64,000 bases of DNA from an uncultured Propionibacteriaceae bacterium (GTDB lineage Bacteria > Actinomycetota > Actinomycetes > Propionibacteriales > Propionibacteriaceae), in contig CALCKT010000046.1 in the NCBI GenBank assembly GCA_937965785.1, positions 1 through 64,000 of the forward strand, read 5' to 3'. Positions 50,393-60,345 of this stretch are shown piece by piece. The notes below the pieces were generated by a model. The model saw only the letters and a program-made list of their open reading frames with translations. It searched no databases and was not told where the DNA came from. A program made the translations under genes and the position numbers. Every line of letters begins with the position of its first letter. The stretch's first letter is position 1.

Positions 50393-50649
50393 GCGCGAGC
50401 CCACTCGCGCACGGCAGCCCGGATCGCAGCGGAGCGGTCCAGGCCCTCACGCTCGGCGCGCGCCATCAACTCGGCCAGCTCTTCGTCGGAGAATCGCGTC
50501 GGCACCACCCGGGAGGCGCTTCCCGCCCGTGGTGGGCGTCCCCAACGCTTCTGCAACTCCTCAACGTCATAGCCCGCTTCGGCCTCATCTGCCCATGCCT
50601 GAACCTGAGCATCCGAGACCTCGCGTCCCTGAATCATCCGCTTACCCAT
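50389..50649 (-). CDS. Ribbon-helix-helix (CopG-like) antitoxin
   Basis: 86 aa. The C-terminal half VPTRFSDEELAELMARAEREGLDRSAAIRAAVREWA is a ribbon-helix-helix DNA-binding fold. The N-terminal half is charged and probably wraps the toxin. A perfect 16-bp palindrome lies 8 bp before its start, the usual autoregulation site. The downstream toxin gene overlaps it but is frameshifted, so the antitoxin may now be an orphan. Confidence 0.8.
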   Translation of the reverse strand: MGKRMIQGREVSDAQVQAWADEAEAGYDVEELQKRWGRPPRAGSASRVVPTRFSDEELAELMARAEREGLDRSAAIRAAVREWARA

Positions 50650-50657
50650 GACAACAG

Positions 50658-50673
50658 TGTATTACGTAATACA
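50658..50673. promoter_or_regulatory. Palindromic operator of the RHH antitoxin
   Basis: TGTATTACGTAATACA is a perfect 16-bp palindrome, 8 bp before the antitoxin ATG. AT-rich against a GC-rich background, it probably also overlaps the -10 region. Confidence 0.7.
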
Positions 50674-51105
50674 AATTGGTTGGATCCGGATCGTGTGGGG
50701 CGCCAAGGATTGGTTGTACCGTGGACCTCGCAAGTGATCGCCTGTCTGGATCGCTTCCGTGAGGCGGATGCGATCATGGGGGCCGCTGCTTGTGGTGGAA
50801 GCAACGAGTAGGCGTTCCGTGTGTTTCGCGTGGAGTTGAACCATCCCGGGGTTGCTCTGGGACGTTACCCAAAGTCTTCGGCGATGACGCCTGGTGCGTG
50901 GTGGTCCGGATGCTTTCGGGGCAGGGTGCTTAAGGATCAGTCCGCCTGTGCTCTCATTGGTTCTTCGTTCCCATTCGAACCGTCATGGCTTCCCGGTACG
51001 CGGAACGAGAAATGGTTGTTTCCCTCGGGTATGCGCAGGGGATTGTTCCCCACGAAGCTTCGGTCCGTTGTCGCCCCCTCCGGTGGGCGGGGAACCGCTG
51101 GTGTG
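50674..51105. other. Intergenic region without a recognisable gene
   Basis: About 430 bp between the TA remnant and the aldo/keto reductase gene. The open frames look spurious (no ribosome site, no family resemblance) and no repeat stands out. Confidence 0.4.
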
Positions 51106-52017
51106 TCAGTAGAGGGCCGCGCCGGATGGGTCGGCCTTGCGGATGCGTTCGTTGACCAGCCAAGCGATCATCTTCGGGTCGCGGTGATCGAAAATGCGCG
51201 GGAAGGAGCCGTCATCCAGGGCGGCGAAGGCGGCCATGTCCTCCTCGTCGAGGGAGAAGTCGAACACGTCGAGGTTCTCCTCCATGCGGGCCCGGCGCAC
51301 CGACTTCGGGATGACGATGACGTCCTGCTGGATCAGGGCGCGCAGCGTCACCTGCCCGGCGGTTTTCCCGTGTTTCGCGCCGATAGCGGTCAGCACCGGG
51401 TTGGTGAAGATGCCGTTCTTGCCCTCGGCGAAGGGCGCCCAGGCCTCGTGGACCACGCCGAGCGAGGTCATGAACTCATGCGCCTCGGCGTTCTGGCGGA
51501 AGGGATGGGTTTCCACCTGGTTGACCATCGGCGGGACCTCGGTGAGCAGGGCAATGTCCGCCAGACGGTCCGGGTAGAAGTTGGACACGCCGATAGCGCG
51601 CAGCTTGCCTGCTCGGTAGGCCTCCTCCAGGGCGCGGTACGCGCCGGGGAAGTCGGCGATCGGCTGGTGCAGGAGCATCAGATCGATGTAGTCCGTGCCA
51701 AGCAGGCGGAGGGACTCGTCGATGGAGGCGGCGGCCCGCTCCTGGGTGAGGTTGACCGGGGCGATCTTCGTCGTCAGGAAGACGTCCTCCCGGGCCAGAC
51801 CGGAGTCTCTCAGGCCGGCGCCGACCTCCTCCTCGTTGGCGTAGGACTGGGCGGTATCGATCATCCGGTAGCCGACCTCGAGAGCTTCGTGCACGCAGCG
51901 CAGGGTCTCCTCCGGCGGGGTCTGGAAGACGCCGTATCCGAGGACCGGCATCTCGACGCCGTTCGCCAGGGCGCGGGTGGGGATGATGTGTGCAGAGGCG
52001 GTGTTCGTGATGTTCAT
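51106..52017 (-). CDS. Aldo/keto reductase (AKR5-like)
   Basis: 303 aa. The catalytic tetrad is visible: Asp and Tyr in IDTAQSYANE, Lys in TTKIAPV, His in LMLLHQP. GVSNFYPDRL, NQVETHPF and the NADPH-binding IPKSVRRARMEEN follow. It reduces aldehydes or ketones with NADPH; the closest classes are 2,5-diketogluconate and methylglyoxal reductases. AGGAG lies 4 nt before the ATG at 52017. It is the last gene of a cluster that also contains a close paralog (54171) and two secreted esterases. Confidence 0.93.
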   Translation of the reverse strand: MNITNTASAHIIPTRALANGVEMPVLGYGVFQTPPEETLRCVHEALEVGYRMIDTAQSYANEEEVGAGLRDSGLAREDVFLTTKIAPVNLTQERAAASIDESLRLLGTDYIDLMLLHQPIADFPGAYRALEEAYRAGKLRAIGVSNFYPDRLADIALLTEVPPMVNQVETHPFRQNAEAHEFMTSLGVVHEAWAPFAEGKNGIFTNPVLTAIGAKHGKTAGQVTLRALIQQDVIVIPKSVRRARMEENLDVFDFSLDEEDMAAFAALDDGSFPRIFDHRDPKMIAWLVNERIRKADPSGAALY

Positions 52018-52046
52018 GCGCTCCTTGTGTGCTGTGTGCGGGGTGG

Positions 52047-53057
52047 TTAGGTGGTTGGGAAGGCCTGCTGAAGGAAGGCGTCGTACTCCTCGATCCATCC
52101 GCCCTCGGCGCCGAAACCGTGCGGCCAGCCGTCGAGCACACGGGCTCTCAGCGTGACACCGGATCTCGCCAGCACATCCACCTGCGCCTCGAACTGGTCG
52201 TAAAAGGGGTCCTTGGTGCCGTAGCAGTAGTAGGTCGGAGCGGCTCCGGTGAGGCGGTTCGGATCGAGTTCCGCCACGGACAGGCGGCCGTAAAAGGAAT
52301 AGATCATCGCGGTCGCGGCGGCATCGGCGCTCACGGCGTCGAGCGCGTCCGGTGTGTAGTCGGCGTCGAGTTCGGTCGGGGATGTGGCTCCGGACCAGTT
52401 CAGGATCGTCTCGCCGCACAGGATGCCGCCGGCGGAGTAGCCGCCCAGCGCGATGTGCTGCGCGCTGGGCAGGCTGTAGTCGGCGGCGTGGGCGCGTACG
52501 AACCGGGTGGCGCGGGCCAGGTCGCAGCCGGCCTCGGCCTGCGTGTGGGGCCGCACGCGGTAGTCGACGACGAAACAGTGGTAGCCGAGCGCGGACAGCC
52601 GTGCGGCCGTCGGATAACAGTCCGAGTTGTCCCCGCGCAGGGCGAAAGCCCCGCCCGCGCACAGGAGCACAGCCCCCTTGACGGTGGTGTTCCCTGCGGC
52701 GGGCACGCTCGTCACTGTGGGGCGGAAGCCCGCCGGGTCGTGGCCACCGCCGCCGGGCCCCGTGGTGGTGGGCGCATTGCCCTCCTCCCACAGGAACAGA
52801 CACTGGCGGCGGGACGGATCCACCGTCGCCGTCGCGACCGTTGCTTCGACGCCGGCCGGGTCGGGGCTGACATGGCCGAGGTCCACCCCGGTGAAGTCCG
52901 GCTGGTCCATGGTGACGAGTTCCCGGACACCGGAAGGACCGGTGTTCGAGGCGCCGGGGTCGCCGGAACCCGTGGCCGGGTCGGTGCATCCGCTGACGGT
53001 GTGGCTAACGAAGAGGGCGCCGATGCCAGCGGTGAAGGTGCGTCTCGTGATTGTCAT
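52047..53057 (-). CDS. Tat-exported lipoprotein alpha/beta hydrolase 1
   Basis: 336 aa. The signal MTITRRTFTAGIGALFVSHTVSGC has a twin-arginine motif and a lipobox Cys at 24, so it is probably a Tat lipoprotein on the outer face of the membrane. The catalytic domain is alpha/beta hydrolase: an oxyanion-type VLLCAGGAF, nucleophile Ser in LGGYSAGGI, Asp in YGTKDPF and His in GWPHGFG. It resembles esterase/lipase or carboxylesterase families of the BD-FAE/HSL type. The ATG at 53057 begins the signal peptide. Paralogous in layout to the gene at 53102. Confidence 0.85.
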   Translation of the reverse strand: MTITRRTFTAGIGALFVSHTVSGCTDPATGSGDPGASNTGPSGVRELVTMDQPDFTGVDLGHVSPDPAGVEATVATATVDPSRRQCLFLWEEGNAPTTTGPGGGGHDPAGFRPTVTSVPAAGNTTVKGAVLLCAGGAFALRGDNSDCYPTAARLSALGYHCFVVDYRVRPHTQAEAGCDLARATRFVRAHAADYSLPSAQHIALGGYSAGGILCGETILNWSGATSPTELDADYTPDALDAVSADAAATAMIYSFYGRLSVAELDPNRLTGAAPTYYCYGTKDPFYDQFEAQVDVLARSGVTLRARVLDGWPHGFGAEGGWIEEYDAFLQQAFPTT

Positions 53058-53101
53058 CTCCGTTTCCCTAACAGTTCTGTTGCGTGCCGGCCGGTTCCGG
53101 G

Positions 53102-54154
53102 TCACGGAACGGCGGCGTCGATCCGCGCCTGCCAAAAAGCGGTGGCATCCTCGATCCAACCCTCGGCGGCGGTTCCGACGCCGAGCCCGAAGCCGTGGGG
53201 CAGACCGTCGTAGGCGTGGAACTCCGACGGTGTCCCCGCAGCCGCGATGGCGTCGATGCGCGCCTGCATGGTGCGCCAGGGAGCGATCCCGTCCGCAGTG
53301 CCGACACAGGCGTAGGTCGGCGGTTCCGTCCCGGAGATCTCCGAGAGCCCCGTGTACTGCATGACGACAGCGCCCGGACCGGGCACGTCATCGCCCCCGA
53401 ACCGGGAGGGGCTGTGGGAGCCGAGGGAGGCGGCCAGGCGCGCTCCCGCGGAGCCGCCCCACAGCGAGTAGCAGGCGAGGTCCACGCCGAACTCATCGGC
53501 GCGGGAGTGAATGAAGGAGACGGCGCGGGCCAGGTCCGCGCAACCGTTCCGAAGACTCGGGCGGTATTGCAGCGTGAAGGCCGTGTAGCCGTGGCGCGAG
53601 AGCCACAGGGCGTGCGGCATCGAGTCGTGGATGGAACCCACGTAGGCGAAACCACCGCCCGCGCTGCACACGGCCACGTGCGGACGCTCACCCGTCACCG
53701 TGCGCTGCGCCGGGAAGACGAACAAGCCGGTGTCCTTCAGGGTCGGATCTGCCGACTTCTCCGCCTCGGTGTAGATGTCGTGGAAGACGACCTCACCCTT
53801 CTCGCGGCGCCCGAGCAGGTCGCCCACGACGTCAACCGTGGTGTTCACGTTGACGAAGGAGTACCAGGGGAGCAGGCCGGCCACGTCGGCCAGGGTGTCA
53901 CCGGGCCGGGGTGGGTTGAAGGTGATGGGGAACAGGAAACGGCCGTAGTCCTCCAGCAGCGGGTTGTTGATGACATCGGCGATGAGCGTGTCACCGTTCA
54001 CGACTCCCTCACCTCCTGCTGTGCGTGGGCCCGGGTTCTCAGGGAGCTGCGTGCCCGAGGCCGGGGAGCAGCCCGTGACGGCCGCGAGGATGGCGGCCGC
54101 CACGGTGCCTCCCGTCGCGAGACCGAGTTCCCTGCGCGTCAGCACGGATCGCAT
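53102..54154 (-). CDS. Tat-exported lipoprotein alpha/beta hydrolase 2
   Basis: 350 aa. The signal contains LTRRELGLATGGTVAAAILAAVTGC: twin arginine, hydrophobic core and lipobox Cys. The hydrolase core has SAGGGFAYVG (oxyanion region), Ser in LWGGSAGAR, Asp in GTADGIAP and His in DGLPHGFG. It shares architecture with hydrolase 1 but is clearly diverged. The start at 54154 gives the compact signal peptide; the open frame continues 21 codons upstream. It sits 16 bp after the first aldo/keto reductase gene, suggesting one operon. Confidence 0.85.
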   Translation of the reverse strand: MRSVLTRRELGLATGGTVAAAILAAVTGCSPASGTQLPENPGPRTAGGEGVVNGDTLIADVINNPLLEDYGRFLFPITFNPPRPGDTLADVAGLLPWYSFVNVNTTVDVVGDLLGRREKGEVVFHDIYTEAEKSADPTLKDTGLFVFPAQRTVTGERPHVAVCSAGGGFAYVGSIHDSMPHALWLSRHGYTAFTLQYRPSLRNGCADLARAVSFIHSRADEFGVDLACYSLWGGSAGARLAASLGSHSPSRFGGDDVPGPGAVVMQYTGLSEISGTEPPTYACVGTADGIAPWRTMQARIDAIAAAGTPSEFHAYDGLPHGFGLGVGTAAEGWIEDATAFWQARIDAAVP

Positions 54155-54170
54155 GGACGAAGCGGCGCTT

Positions 54171-55049
<879 letters not shown>

Positions 55050-55281
55050 GGTGGTGTCCTTCCGGTGGTGTGAGGCGGTCGGGTCTGCTGGGAGTAGTCC
55101 TTGGATGTGGTGACGAAGAGCGGCAACTTTCCCGGTATCGGGTAGTAGGGAATTCTGACCCTGCTGCATCAATTCTCGCCGGAAATCCGGCTTTGTAAAA
55201 TGCAAATATCGAATTGGTTGATGCGCGAAGCGCATGAGCCGGGATGTGAACCGACACCGCGACGGTACGGAGGGGATGGGT
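55050..55281. promoter_or_regulatory. Divergent control region of the AKR-esterase cluster
   Basis: About 230 bp, AT-richer in the centre. GCATCAATT (55168) and AATTGGTTGATGCG (55211-55224) are imperfect inverted copies that would suit a LysR site. GCGCGAAGCGC lies beside the second copy. Confidence 0.4.
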
Positions 55282-56124
55282 GTGGAACTGGAGCAGCTGA
55301 GACAGCTCGACGCCATTGCGCGCGAGGGAACCATGAGCGCCGCCGCCCGCGTCCTGCACATCTCACAACCCGCCCTGTCCCGCTCGCTGGGGCGCCTGGA
55401 GACCGAACTCGGCCTGCAACTCTTCGACCGTGCCGGGCGCCGTCTCGTGCTCAACGACGCCGGCCGTGTCGCCCTCGAACACGCACGCCAGCTTCTCCGC
55501 GACGAGCAGGCGATGCGCGGTGCCCTGGAGGACCTGGCCCGCCGCACCCGCGCGCTGCGGGTGGGGACTGTCGCGCCTGCGCCGTTGTGGCGGCTGACCG
55601 CGCTCATGACGGAGCGTTTCCCGGAGCTCGTCCTGACATCCCGGATGCTCCCCGAGGACGAGGTGGAGGCCGGTGTTCTCGGCGGGGAACTCGATCTCGG
55701 CATCACCCTGCACCCCGCGGCCCAGCCGGTGACGCGTTCGTGCCCGCTCATGGTGGAGAACCTCTCCGTCGCACTACCGTTCGGGCATCCGCTCGCGACG
55801 AGGCCGAGCGTGGGAACGGCCGAACTCGACGGCGAGACCTTCCTGCTCTTCGAGGGCATCGGATTCTGGCGTGGGCTGTGCGACGAACACTTCCCGAACT
55901 CGGAGTTCGTCGTGCAGGAGGACCGCGCCGTCTTCGAGCAGCTCACGCGCAGCTCGTCGTTTCCCTATTTCGTCACCGATGCGCCCTTCTTCGCGGCCCG
56001 GCCGCCCGGTCGTGCGGTGGTGCCGATCCACGACGCCATGGCCCGCGCGACCTTCCACCTGCTGGTCCACCCCGGCGGTCGCAGGGAGGTCGTTGACGTC
56101 TTCGAATGGGTGCGTGACCGGTGA
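55282..56124 (+). CDS. LysR family transcriptional regulator
   Basis: About 280 aa. The N-terminal LysR helix-turn-helix is LEQLRQLDAIAREGTMSAAARVLHISQPALSRSLGRLETELGLQLFDR, followed by a periplasmic-binding-like effector domain. The GTG at 55282 is preferred because GGAGGGG lies 6 nt upstream, while the ATG at 55276 abuts that site. It is divergent from the AKR-esterase cluster, which it probably controls in response to a small molecule handled by those enzymes. Confidence 0.9.
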   Translation: MELEQLRQLDAIAREGTMSAAARVLHISQPALSRSLGRLETELGLQLFDRAGRRLVLNDAGRVALEHARQLLRDEQAMRGALEDLARRTRALRVGTVAPAPLWRLTALMTERFPELVLTSRMLPEDEVEAGVLGGELDLGITLHPAAQPVTRSCPLMVENLSVALPFGHPLATRPSVGTAELDGETFLLFEGIGFWRGLCDEHFPNSEFVVQEDRAVFEQLTRSSSFPYFVTDAPFFAARPPGRAVVPIHDAMARATFHLLVHPGGRREVVDVFEWVRDR

Positions 56125-56261
56125 GGGATGCGGGGCAGCGGCGGCTTTCCCCGGCCTCGGTGCCCAGGGGATGGGGGCGATTCCTGGTTTGGCTGGCCCT
56201 TTCATCCCGGTCCGGGCGGAGCAGTCTGTCCGGTGGTTTCCTGCGACCGTGAGCGATCCGG

Positions 56262-56318
56262 GTGCACGAGCGGATGGTTCGTGCACCGTGCTCAAGAAGT
56301 GGTGCATGAACGTGCACA
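56262..56318. promoter_or_regulatory. Operator region of glpF-glpK (shared glp motif)
   Basis: GGTGCACGA (56262-56270) with TTCGTGCACC (56278-56287) forms an inverted repeat. A second element GTGCATGAACGTGCAC is at 56303-56318. The glpD upstream region has GTGCACGAATGTGCA and TTCGTGCA, pointing to one common regulator. Confidence 0.65.
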
Positions 56319-56462
56319 GGTCTTGCGTTTTTCCCGGTGGAAGCGCTTGGCTGTGCCTGTTCGAATGGTTCGGACGGTGACGAGGTCCCGCCTCGTCAGT
56401 CCTTGCAAGGGTGCCGCCCCGGCGTCGCCCGTGACAAAGTAGTCAGAACTGGAGTTCTAGAG

Positions 56463-57212
56463 ATGTTCGCCATCTTCCTGTCGGAAGCAGTCGGTTCGAT
56501 GCTGCTGATCCTCCTTGGCTGCGGCGTGGTCGCAAACACCGCGCTGGCCAAGTCCAAGGGACAAGGAACAGGTTTTCTGTTCGTGAACTGGGGGTGGGGC
56601 CTCGCGGTGTTCGTGGGTGTCATCGCCTCCGCCAAGTCCGGTGGCCACCTGAACCCGGCTGTCACCATCGGTCTGCTCGTCAATGACGTCGCCCAGGGAA
56701 AGCCCGCCATGGATTTCGGCACGGTGATGGCCTACATCGCTGGCCAGTTCGTCGGTTCGCTGATCGGTGCCTTCCTGTGCTGGGTGGCCTACAAGCAACA
56801 CTTCGACGAGGAGGCCGATCAGAGTGCCAAACTCGCTGTGTTCTGCACGGCACCTGCCATCCGCAAACCGGTGTTCAATCTCCTCACCGAGATCATCGGC
56901 ACCTTCGTGCTGGTTTTCGTGGTCATCGCTGGCGGCATCTACACCGACAACGCTGGAAAGACCGGCTGGCTGGGCGCGTTCGGCGTCGCCCTGTTGATCG
57001 TCGTCATCGGCACCGGCCTCGGCGGCCCCACCGGATACGCCATCAACCCCACCAGGGACCTGTGCCCCCGCATCATGCACGCCGTCCTGCCCATCAAGGG
57101 CAAGGGCGATTCCGACTGGAGCTACTCCTGGGTCCCGGTCGTCGGACCCATGATCGGCGGCCTGCTGGGTGGTCTGCTGGCAGCCCCGCTGCTGGTTTTC
57201 CCGCTGCAGTGA
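56463..57212 (+). CDS. glpF: Glycerol uptake facilitator (aquaglyceroporin)
   Basis: 249 aa with six membrane helices and two half-helices. The first pore motif is NPA ([11 protein letters not shown]). The second is NPTR ([12 protein letters not shown]) where most MIP proteins have NPAR, and the D after R is the glycerol-type signature. It lets glycerol diffuse across the membrane. The ATG at 56463 has GGAG 8 nt upstream; the longer open frame reaches into the operator. It is followed 49 bp later by glpK. Confidence 0.93.
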   Translation: MFAIFLSEAVGSMLLILLGCGVVANTALAKSKGQGTGFLFVNWGWGLAVFVGVIASAKSGGHLNPAVTIGLLVNDVAQGKPAMDFGTVMAYIAGQFVGSLIGAFLCWVAYKQHFDEEADQSAKLAVFCTAPAIRKPVFNLLTEIIGTFVLVFVVIAGGIYTDNAGKTGWLGAFGVALLIVVIGTGLGGPTGYAINPTRDLCPRIMHAVLPIKGKGDSDWSYSWVPVVGPMIGGLLGGLLAAPLLVFPLQ

Positions 57213-57261
57213 TCCAACCCAGCCCCGAAAAGATACCGGCGTTTCACGAAGGAGCCATCAC

Positions 57262-58785
57262 ATGACAGACACCAAATACGTGCTCGCCATTGACCAGGGA
57301 ACCACCTCGTCGCGCGCGATCATCTTCGACCACGCAGGCCGCATCGTCGCCGTGGGGCAGAAGGAACACGAACAGATCTTCCCCCGCGCCGGCTGGGTGG
57401 AGCACAACGCCGCCGAAATCTGGGACAACGTCCGTGAGGTCGTCGCCCAGGCTCTCGCGAAGGCGCAGCTGAACAAGGAGAACCTGGCCGCGGTCGGTAT
57501 CACCAACCAACGCGAGACCACTCTCGTGTGGGACAGGAAAACCGGTGAGCCCGTCTACAACGCCATCGTCTGGCAGGACACCCGCACCCAGAAGATCGTC
57601 GAGGAACTCGGCGGTGAGCAGGGGGCCGACCGGTACAAGGAGATCGTCGGATTGCCGCTGGCCACCTACTTCTCCGGACCGAAGGTCAAGTGGATCCTCG
57701 ACAACGTCGAGGGCGCCAGGGAACGCGCCGAGGCCGGCGACCTGGTGATGGGCACCATGGACACCTGGGTGCTGTGGAACCTCACCGGGGGTGTGAAGGG
57801 TGGCGCGCACGTCACCGACGTCACCAACGCCTCCCGCACCATGCTGATGAACCTCAAGACCCTCGACTGGGAGCCCTCCATCGCTGCCGACATGGGCATC
57901 CCGATGTCGATGCTGCCGGAGATCAGGTCGTCGGCCGAGGTCTACGGCGTGTGTCGTCCGCAGGGTCTTCTGGCCGGTGTTCCGGTTGCAGGCATCCTCG
58001 GTGACCAGCAGGCCGCGACCTTCGGGCAGGCCTGTTTCGAGAAGGGCATGGCGAAGAACACCTACGGCACCGGCTGTTTCATGCTCATGAACACCGGCGA
58101 GGAGATTGTCCCCTCCAAGAACGGCCTGCTGACCACGGTGTGTTACAAGATCGGCGACGCGAAACCCGTCTACGCGCTGGAGGGTTCCATCGCGGTGGCG
58201 GGGTCGCTGGTGCAGTGGCTGCGCGACAACCTGCGGATGTTTGACTCTGCTCCCGAGGTCGAGACCCTCGCGGCGACGGTCGACGACAACGGCGGTGCCT
58301 ACATCGTGCCCGCATTCTCGGGTCTGTTCGCCCCCTACTGGCGGGCCGACGCACGTGGTGCGCTGGTGGGTCTCACCCGCTACGTCAACCGCGGTCACAT
58401 CGCCCGCGCCGTCCTGGAGGCCACGGCCTTCCAGACCCGCGAGGTGCTGGACGCCATGGAAGCCGACTCGGGTGTGAAACTGACCGAGCTGAAGGTCGAC
58501 GGCGGCATGACCGCCAACGAAACCCTCATGCAGTTCCAGGCCGACCAGCTCGGTGTCGACGTGGTGCGTCCCGTCGTCGCTGAGACCACGGCGCTCGGCG
58601 CGGCCTACGCGGCGGGCATCGCCGTCGGGTTCTGGAACGGTGAGCAGGACGTCATCGACAACTGGGCCGAGGACAAGCGCTGGGGCGCGGAGATGGACGA
58701 GGCCGAACGCGATCGCCTGTACCGCAACTGGAAGAAGGCCGTCACCAAGACCTTCGACTGGGTCGACGACGACGTCGTGGAGTGA
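57262..58785 (+). CDS. glpK: Glycerol kinase
   Basis: 507 aa, full family length. FGGY kinase with the ATP-binding N-terminus [18 protein letters not shown], the FGGY signature region [17 protein letters not shown], and the C-terminal [16 protein letters not shown]. It phosphorylates glycerol to glycerol-3-phosphate. The ATG at 57262 has the ribosome site GAAGGAG. It is co-transcribed with glpF and ends at a strong terminator; the product feeds GlpD at 25 kb. Confidence 0.96.
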   Translation: MTDTKYVLAIDQGTTSSRAIIFDHAGRIVAVGQKEHEQIFPRAGWVEHNAAEIWDNVREVVAQALAKAQLNKENLAAVGITNQRETTLVWDRKTGEPVYNAIVWQDTRTQKIVEELGGEQGADRYKEIVGLPLATYFSGPKVKWILDNVEGARERAEAGDLVMGTMDTWVLWNLTGGVKGGAHVTDVTNASRTMLMNLKTLDWEPSIAADMGIPMSMLPEIRSSAEVYGVCRPQGLLAGVPVAGILGDQQAATFGQACFEKGMAKNTYGTGCFMLMNTGEEIVPSKNGLLTTVCYKIGDAKPVYALEGSIAVAGSLVQWLRDNLRMFDSAPEVETLAATVDDNGGAYIVPAFSGLFAPYWRADARGALVGLTRYVNRGHIARAVLEATAFQTREVLDAMEADSGVKLTELKVDGGMTANETLMQFQADQLGVDVVRPVVAETTALGAAYAAGIAVGFWNGEQDVIDNWAEDKRWGAEMDEAERDRLYRNWKKAVTKTFDWVDDDVVE

Positions 58786-58796
58786 GCTGATGATCG

Positions 58797-58827
58797 AAAC
58801 GGGCCGCGGGAAACCCGCGGCCCGTTT
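58797..58827 (+). terminator. Strong intrinsic terminator after glpK
   Basis: A perfect 14-bp stem AAACGGGCCGCGGG / CCCGCGGCCCGTTT with a 3-nt loop, 12 bp after the glpK stop. Confidence 0.85.
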
Positions 58828-58907
58828 CCCGTGCCCGGGGACGTGACCTGCTGGCCGCAGGCGGGGCCGACCTGGTGGCGGGCCCGTTTCCCGTGCCCGG
58901 GGACGTG
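58820..58907 (+). repeat. 26-bp direct repeat pair
   Basis: GCCCGTTTCCCGTGCCCGGG followed by GACGTG occurs at 58820-58845 and 58882-58907. The first copy includes the 3' arm of the glpK terminator, so a local duplication copied part of it towards the coaBC start. Confidence 0.7.
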
Positions 58908-58920
58908 GGATCATGGCTTC

Positions 58921-60219
58921 ATGTCAGACACACCCGAGCCCACACCGGCCAGGCCGCGACGCATCGTCGTCGGGGTTTCCGGTTCCATTGCCGCCTACAA
59001 GGCCCCCTTCGTCATCAGAACACTTCGGGAGGCCGGGCACGAGGTCAAGACGGTGCCCACCGAGGCGGCGCTGCGGTTCATCGGGGCTCCGGCGTTGGCG
59101 GCCGTCTCCGGGGGTCCGGTGTCGTCGGGGGTCTTCGACGACCCGGCCGCTGTCGAACACGTCGCGGTGGGGGAGTGGGCGGAGCTCGTGGTGGTCGCTC
59201 CCGCGTCGGCGGATCTGCTGGCCCGTGTCGCGGCGGGACGGGCCGACGATCTGCTCACCGCGACGATCCTCACCACTACTGCGCCCGTGCTGCTGGCCCC
59301 CGCCATGCACACCCAGATGTGGCTCAACCCGGCCACCCAGGAAAACGTCGCGACGTTGCGCCGCCGGGGTTTGACGGTGCTCACCCCCGACTCCGGGCGC
59401 CTGACCGGCAAGGACTCCGGGGTTGGGAGGCTGCCCGATACCGACCGGATCGTCACCGAGGCCCTGGCCCTGCTGGAGAGCTCGGATGCCGAGGGCAGGC
59501 CCAACGGGTTGGAGGGTCGGCACGTGGTGGTCTCGGCGGGCGGCACCCGCGAACCGATCGACCCGGTGCGGTTCCTCGGGAACCGTTCCTCCGGGCGGCA
59601 GGGCTGCGCCATCGCGCGGGCCGCAGCGGTCCGCGGGGCGCGCGTCACCCTGGCCGCGGCGCACGTCGATGCCGGCATCCTGGCCCAGCTGCCGGCCTCC
59701 GTCGAGGTGATCCCGGTGAACACGGCCCTGGAACTCAACGATGTCGTGCGGCACCTCTGCACCGACGCCGACGCCGTCGTCATGGCCGCCGCGGTCGCGG
59801 ATTACCGGCCAGCCACCGTTTCGGCCGCGAAGATCAAGAAACACGGCCTGGATGACGACGAGACGGGGATCGTCCCGCCGCCCGTGATCACGCTGGTGGA
59901 GAACCCCGACATCCTGGCCGGGCTGGTCTCCGACCCGCCCCGGGGCGAGGACGGGCGGACCCTGGTGGTCGGGTTCGCGGCCGAGACCGGCGACGAGAAC
60001 GGCGACGTCCTGAGCCACGGGGTCGCGAAGGCGTGGCGGAAGGGCGCCGACCTGCTGGCCGTCAACGCCGTCGGTCCCGCCCTCGGGTTCGGTGACGTGC
60101 CCAATGCGGTCGTGGTTCTGGACGTCCAGGGTCGCGAGGTGGCCCGGGCCTCCGGCAGCAAGGACGACGTGGCCAGGGTGCTGGTGGACCTCATCGCCGA
60201 GCGCCTGGAGAACGACTGA
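58921..60219 (+). CDS. coaBC: Bifunctional phosphopantothenoylcysteine decarboxylase / phosphopantothenate-cysteine ligase
   Basis: 432 aa. The N-terminal CoaC flavoprotein (about 12-190) has GVSGSIAAYKA, the active-site PAMHTQMW and APASADLLARVA. The C-terminal CoaB domain has SAGGTREPIDPVRFLGNRSS, RQGCAIA and AAVADYRP...KIKK with the catalytic lysines. It performs two consecutive steps of coenzyme A synthesis. The ATG at 58921 has no good ribosome site, and upstream in-frame codons lie in the repeat. Stand-alone gene. Confidence 0.95.
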   Translation: MSDTPEPTPARPRRIVVGVSGSIAAYKAPFVIRTLREAGHEVKTVPTEAALRFIGAPALAAVSGGPVSSGVFDDPAAVEHVAVGEWAELVVVAPASADLLARVAAGRADDLLTATILTTTAPVLLAPAMHTQMWLNPATQENVATLRRRGLTVLTPDSGRLTGKDSGVGRLPDTDRIVTEALALLESSDAEGRPNGLEGRHVVVSAGGTREPIDPVRFLGNRSSGRQGCAIARAAAVRGARVTLAAAHVDAGILAQLPASVEVIPVNTALELNDVVRHLCTDADAVVMAAAVADYRPATVSAAKIKKHGLDDDETGIVPPPVITLVENPDILAGLVSDPPRGEDGRTLVVGFAAETGDENGDVLSHGVAKAWRKGADLLAVNAVGPALGFGDVPNAVVVLDVQGREVARASGSKDDVARVLVDLIAERLEND

Positions 60220-60345
60220 TCACCGCCCCGACCGCGACCGCCAGCCGGCCCTGCCCGAGGAGACGGTGATCCCACTCCGGAAACAGCTCCTCGACGGGGC
60301 CCGCACCCGGTGGGGCGGAGCGTGCGTGGCCGGTGGGAAAGCGGT

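Noticed and set aside
50821..52050. A 409-aa plus-strand frame
   Set aside because: Most of it is antisense to the aldo/keto reductase gene, and the translation is Gly/Val/Asp-biased without motifs.
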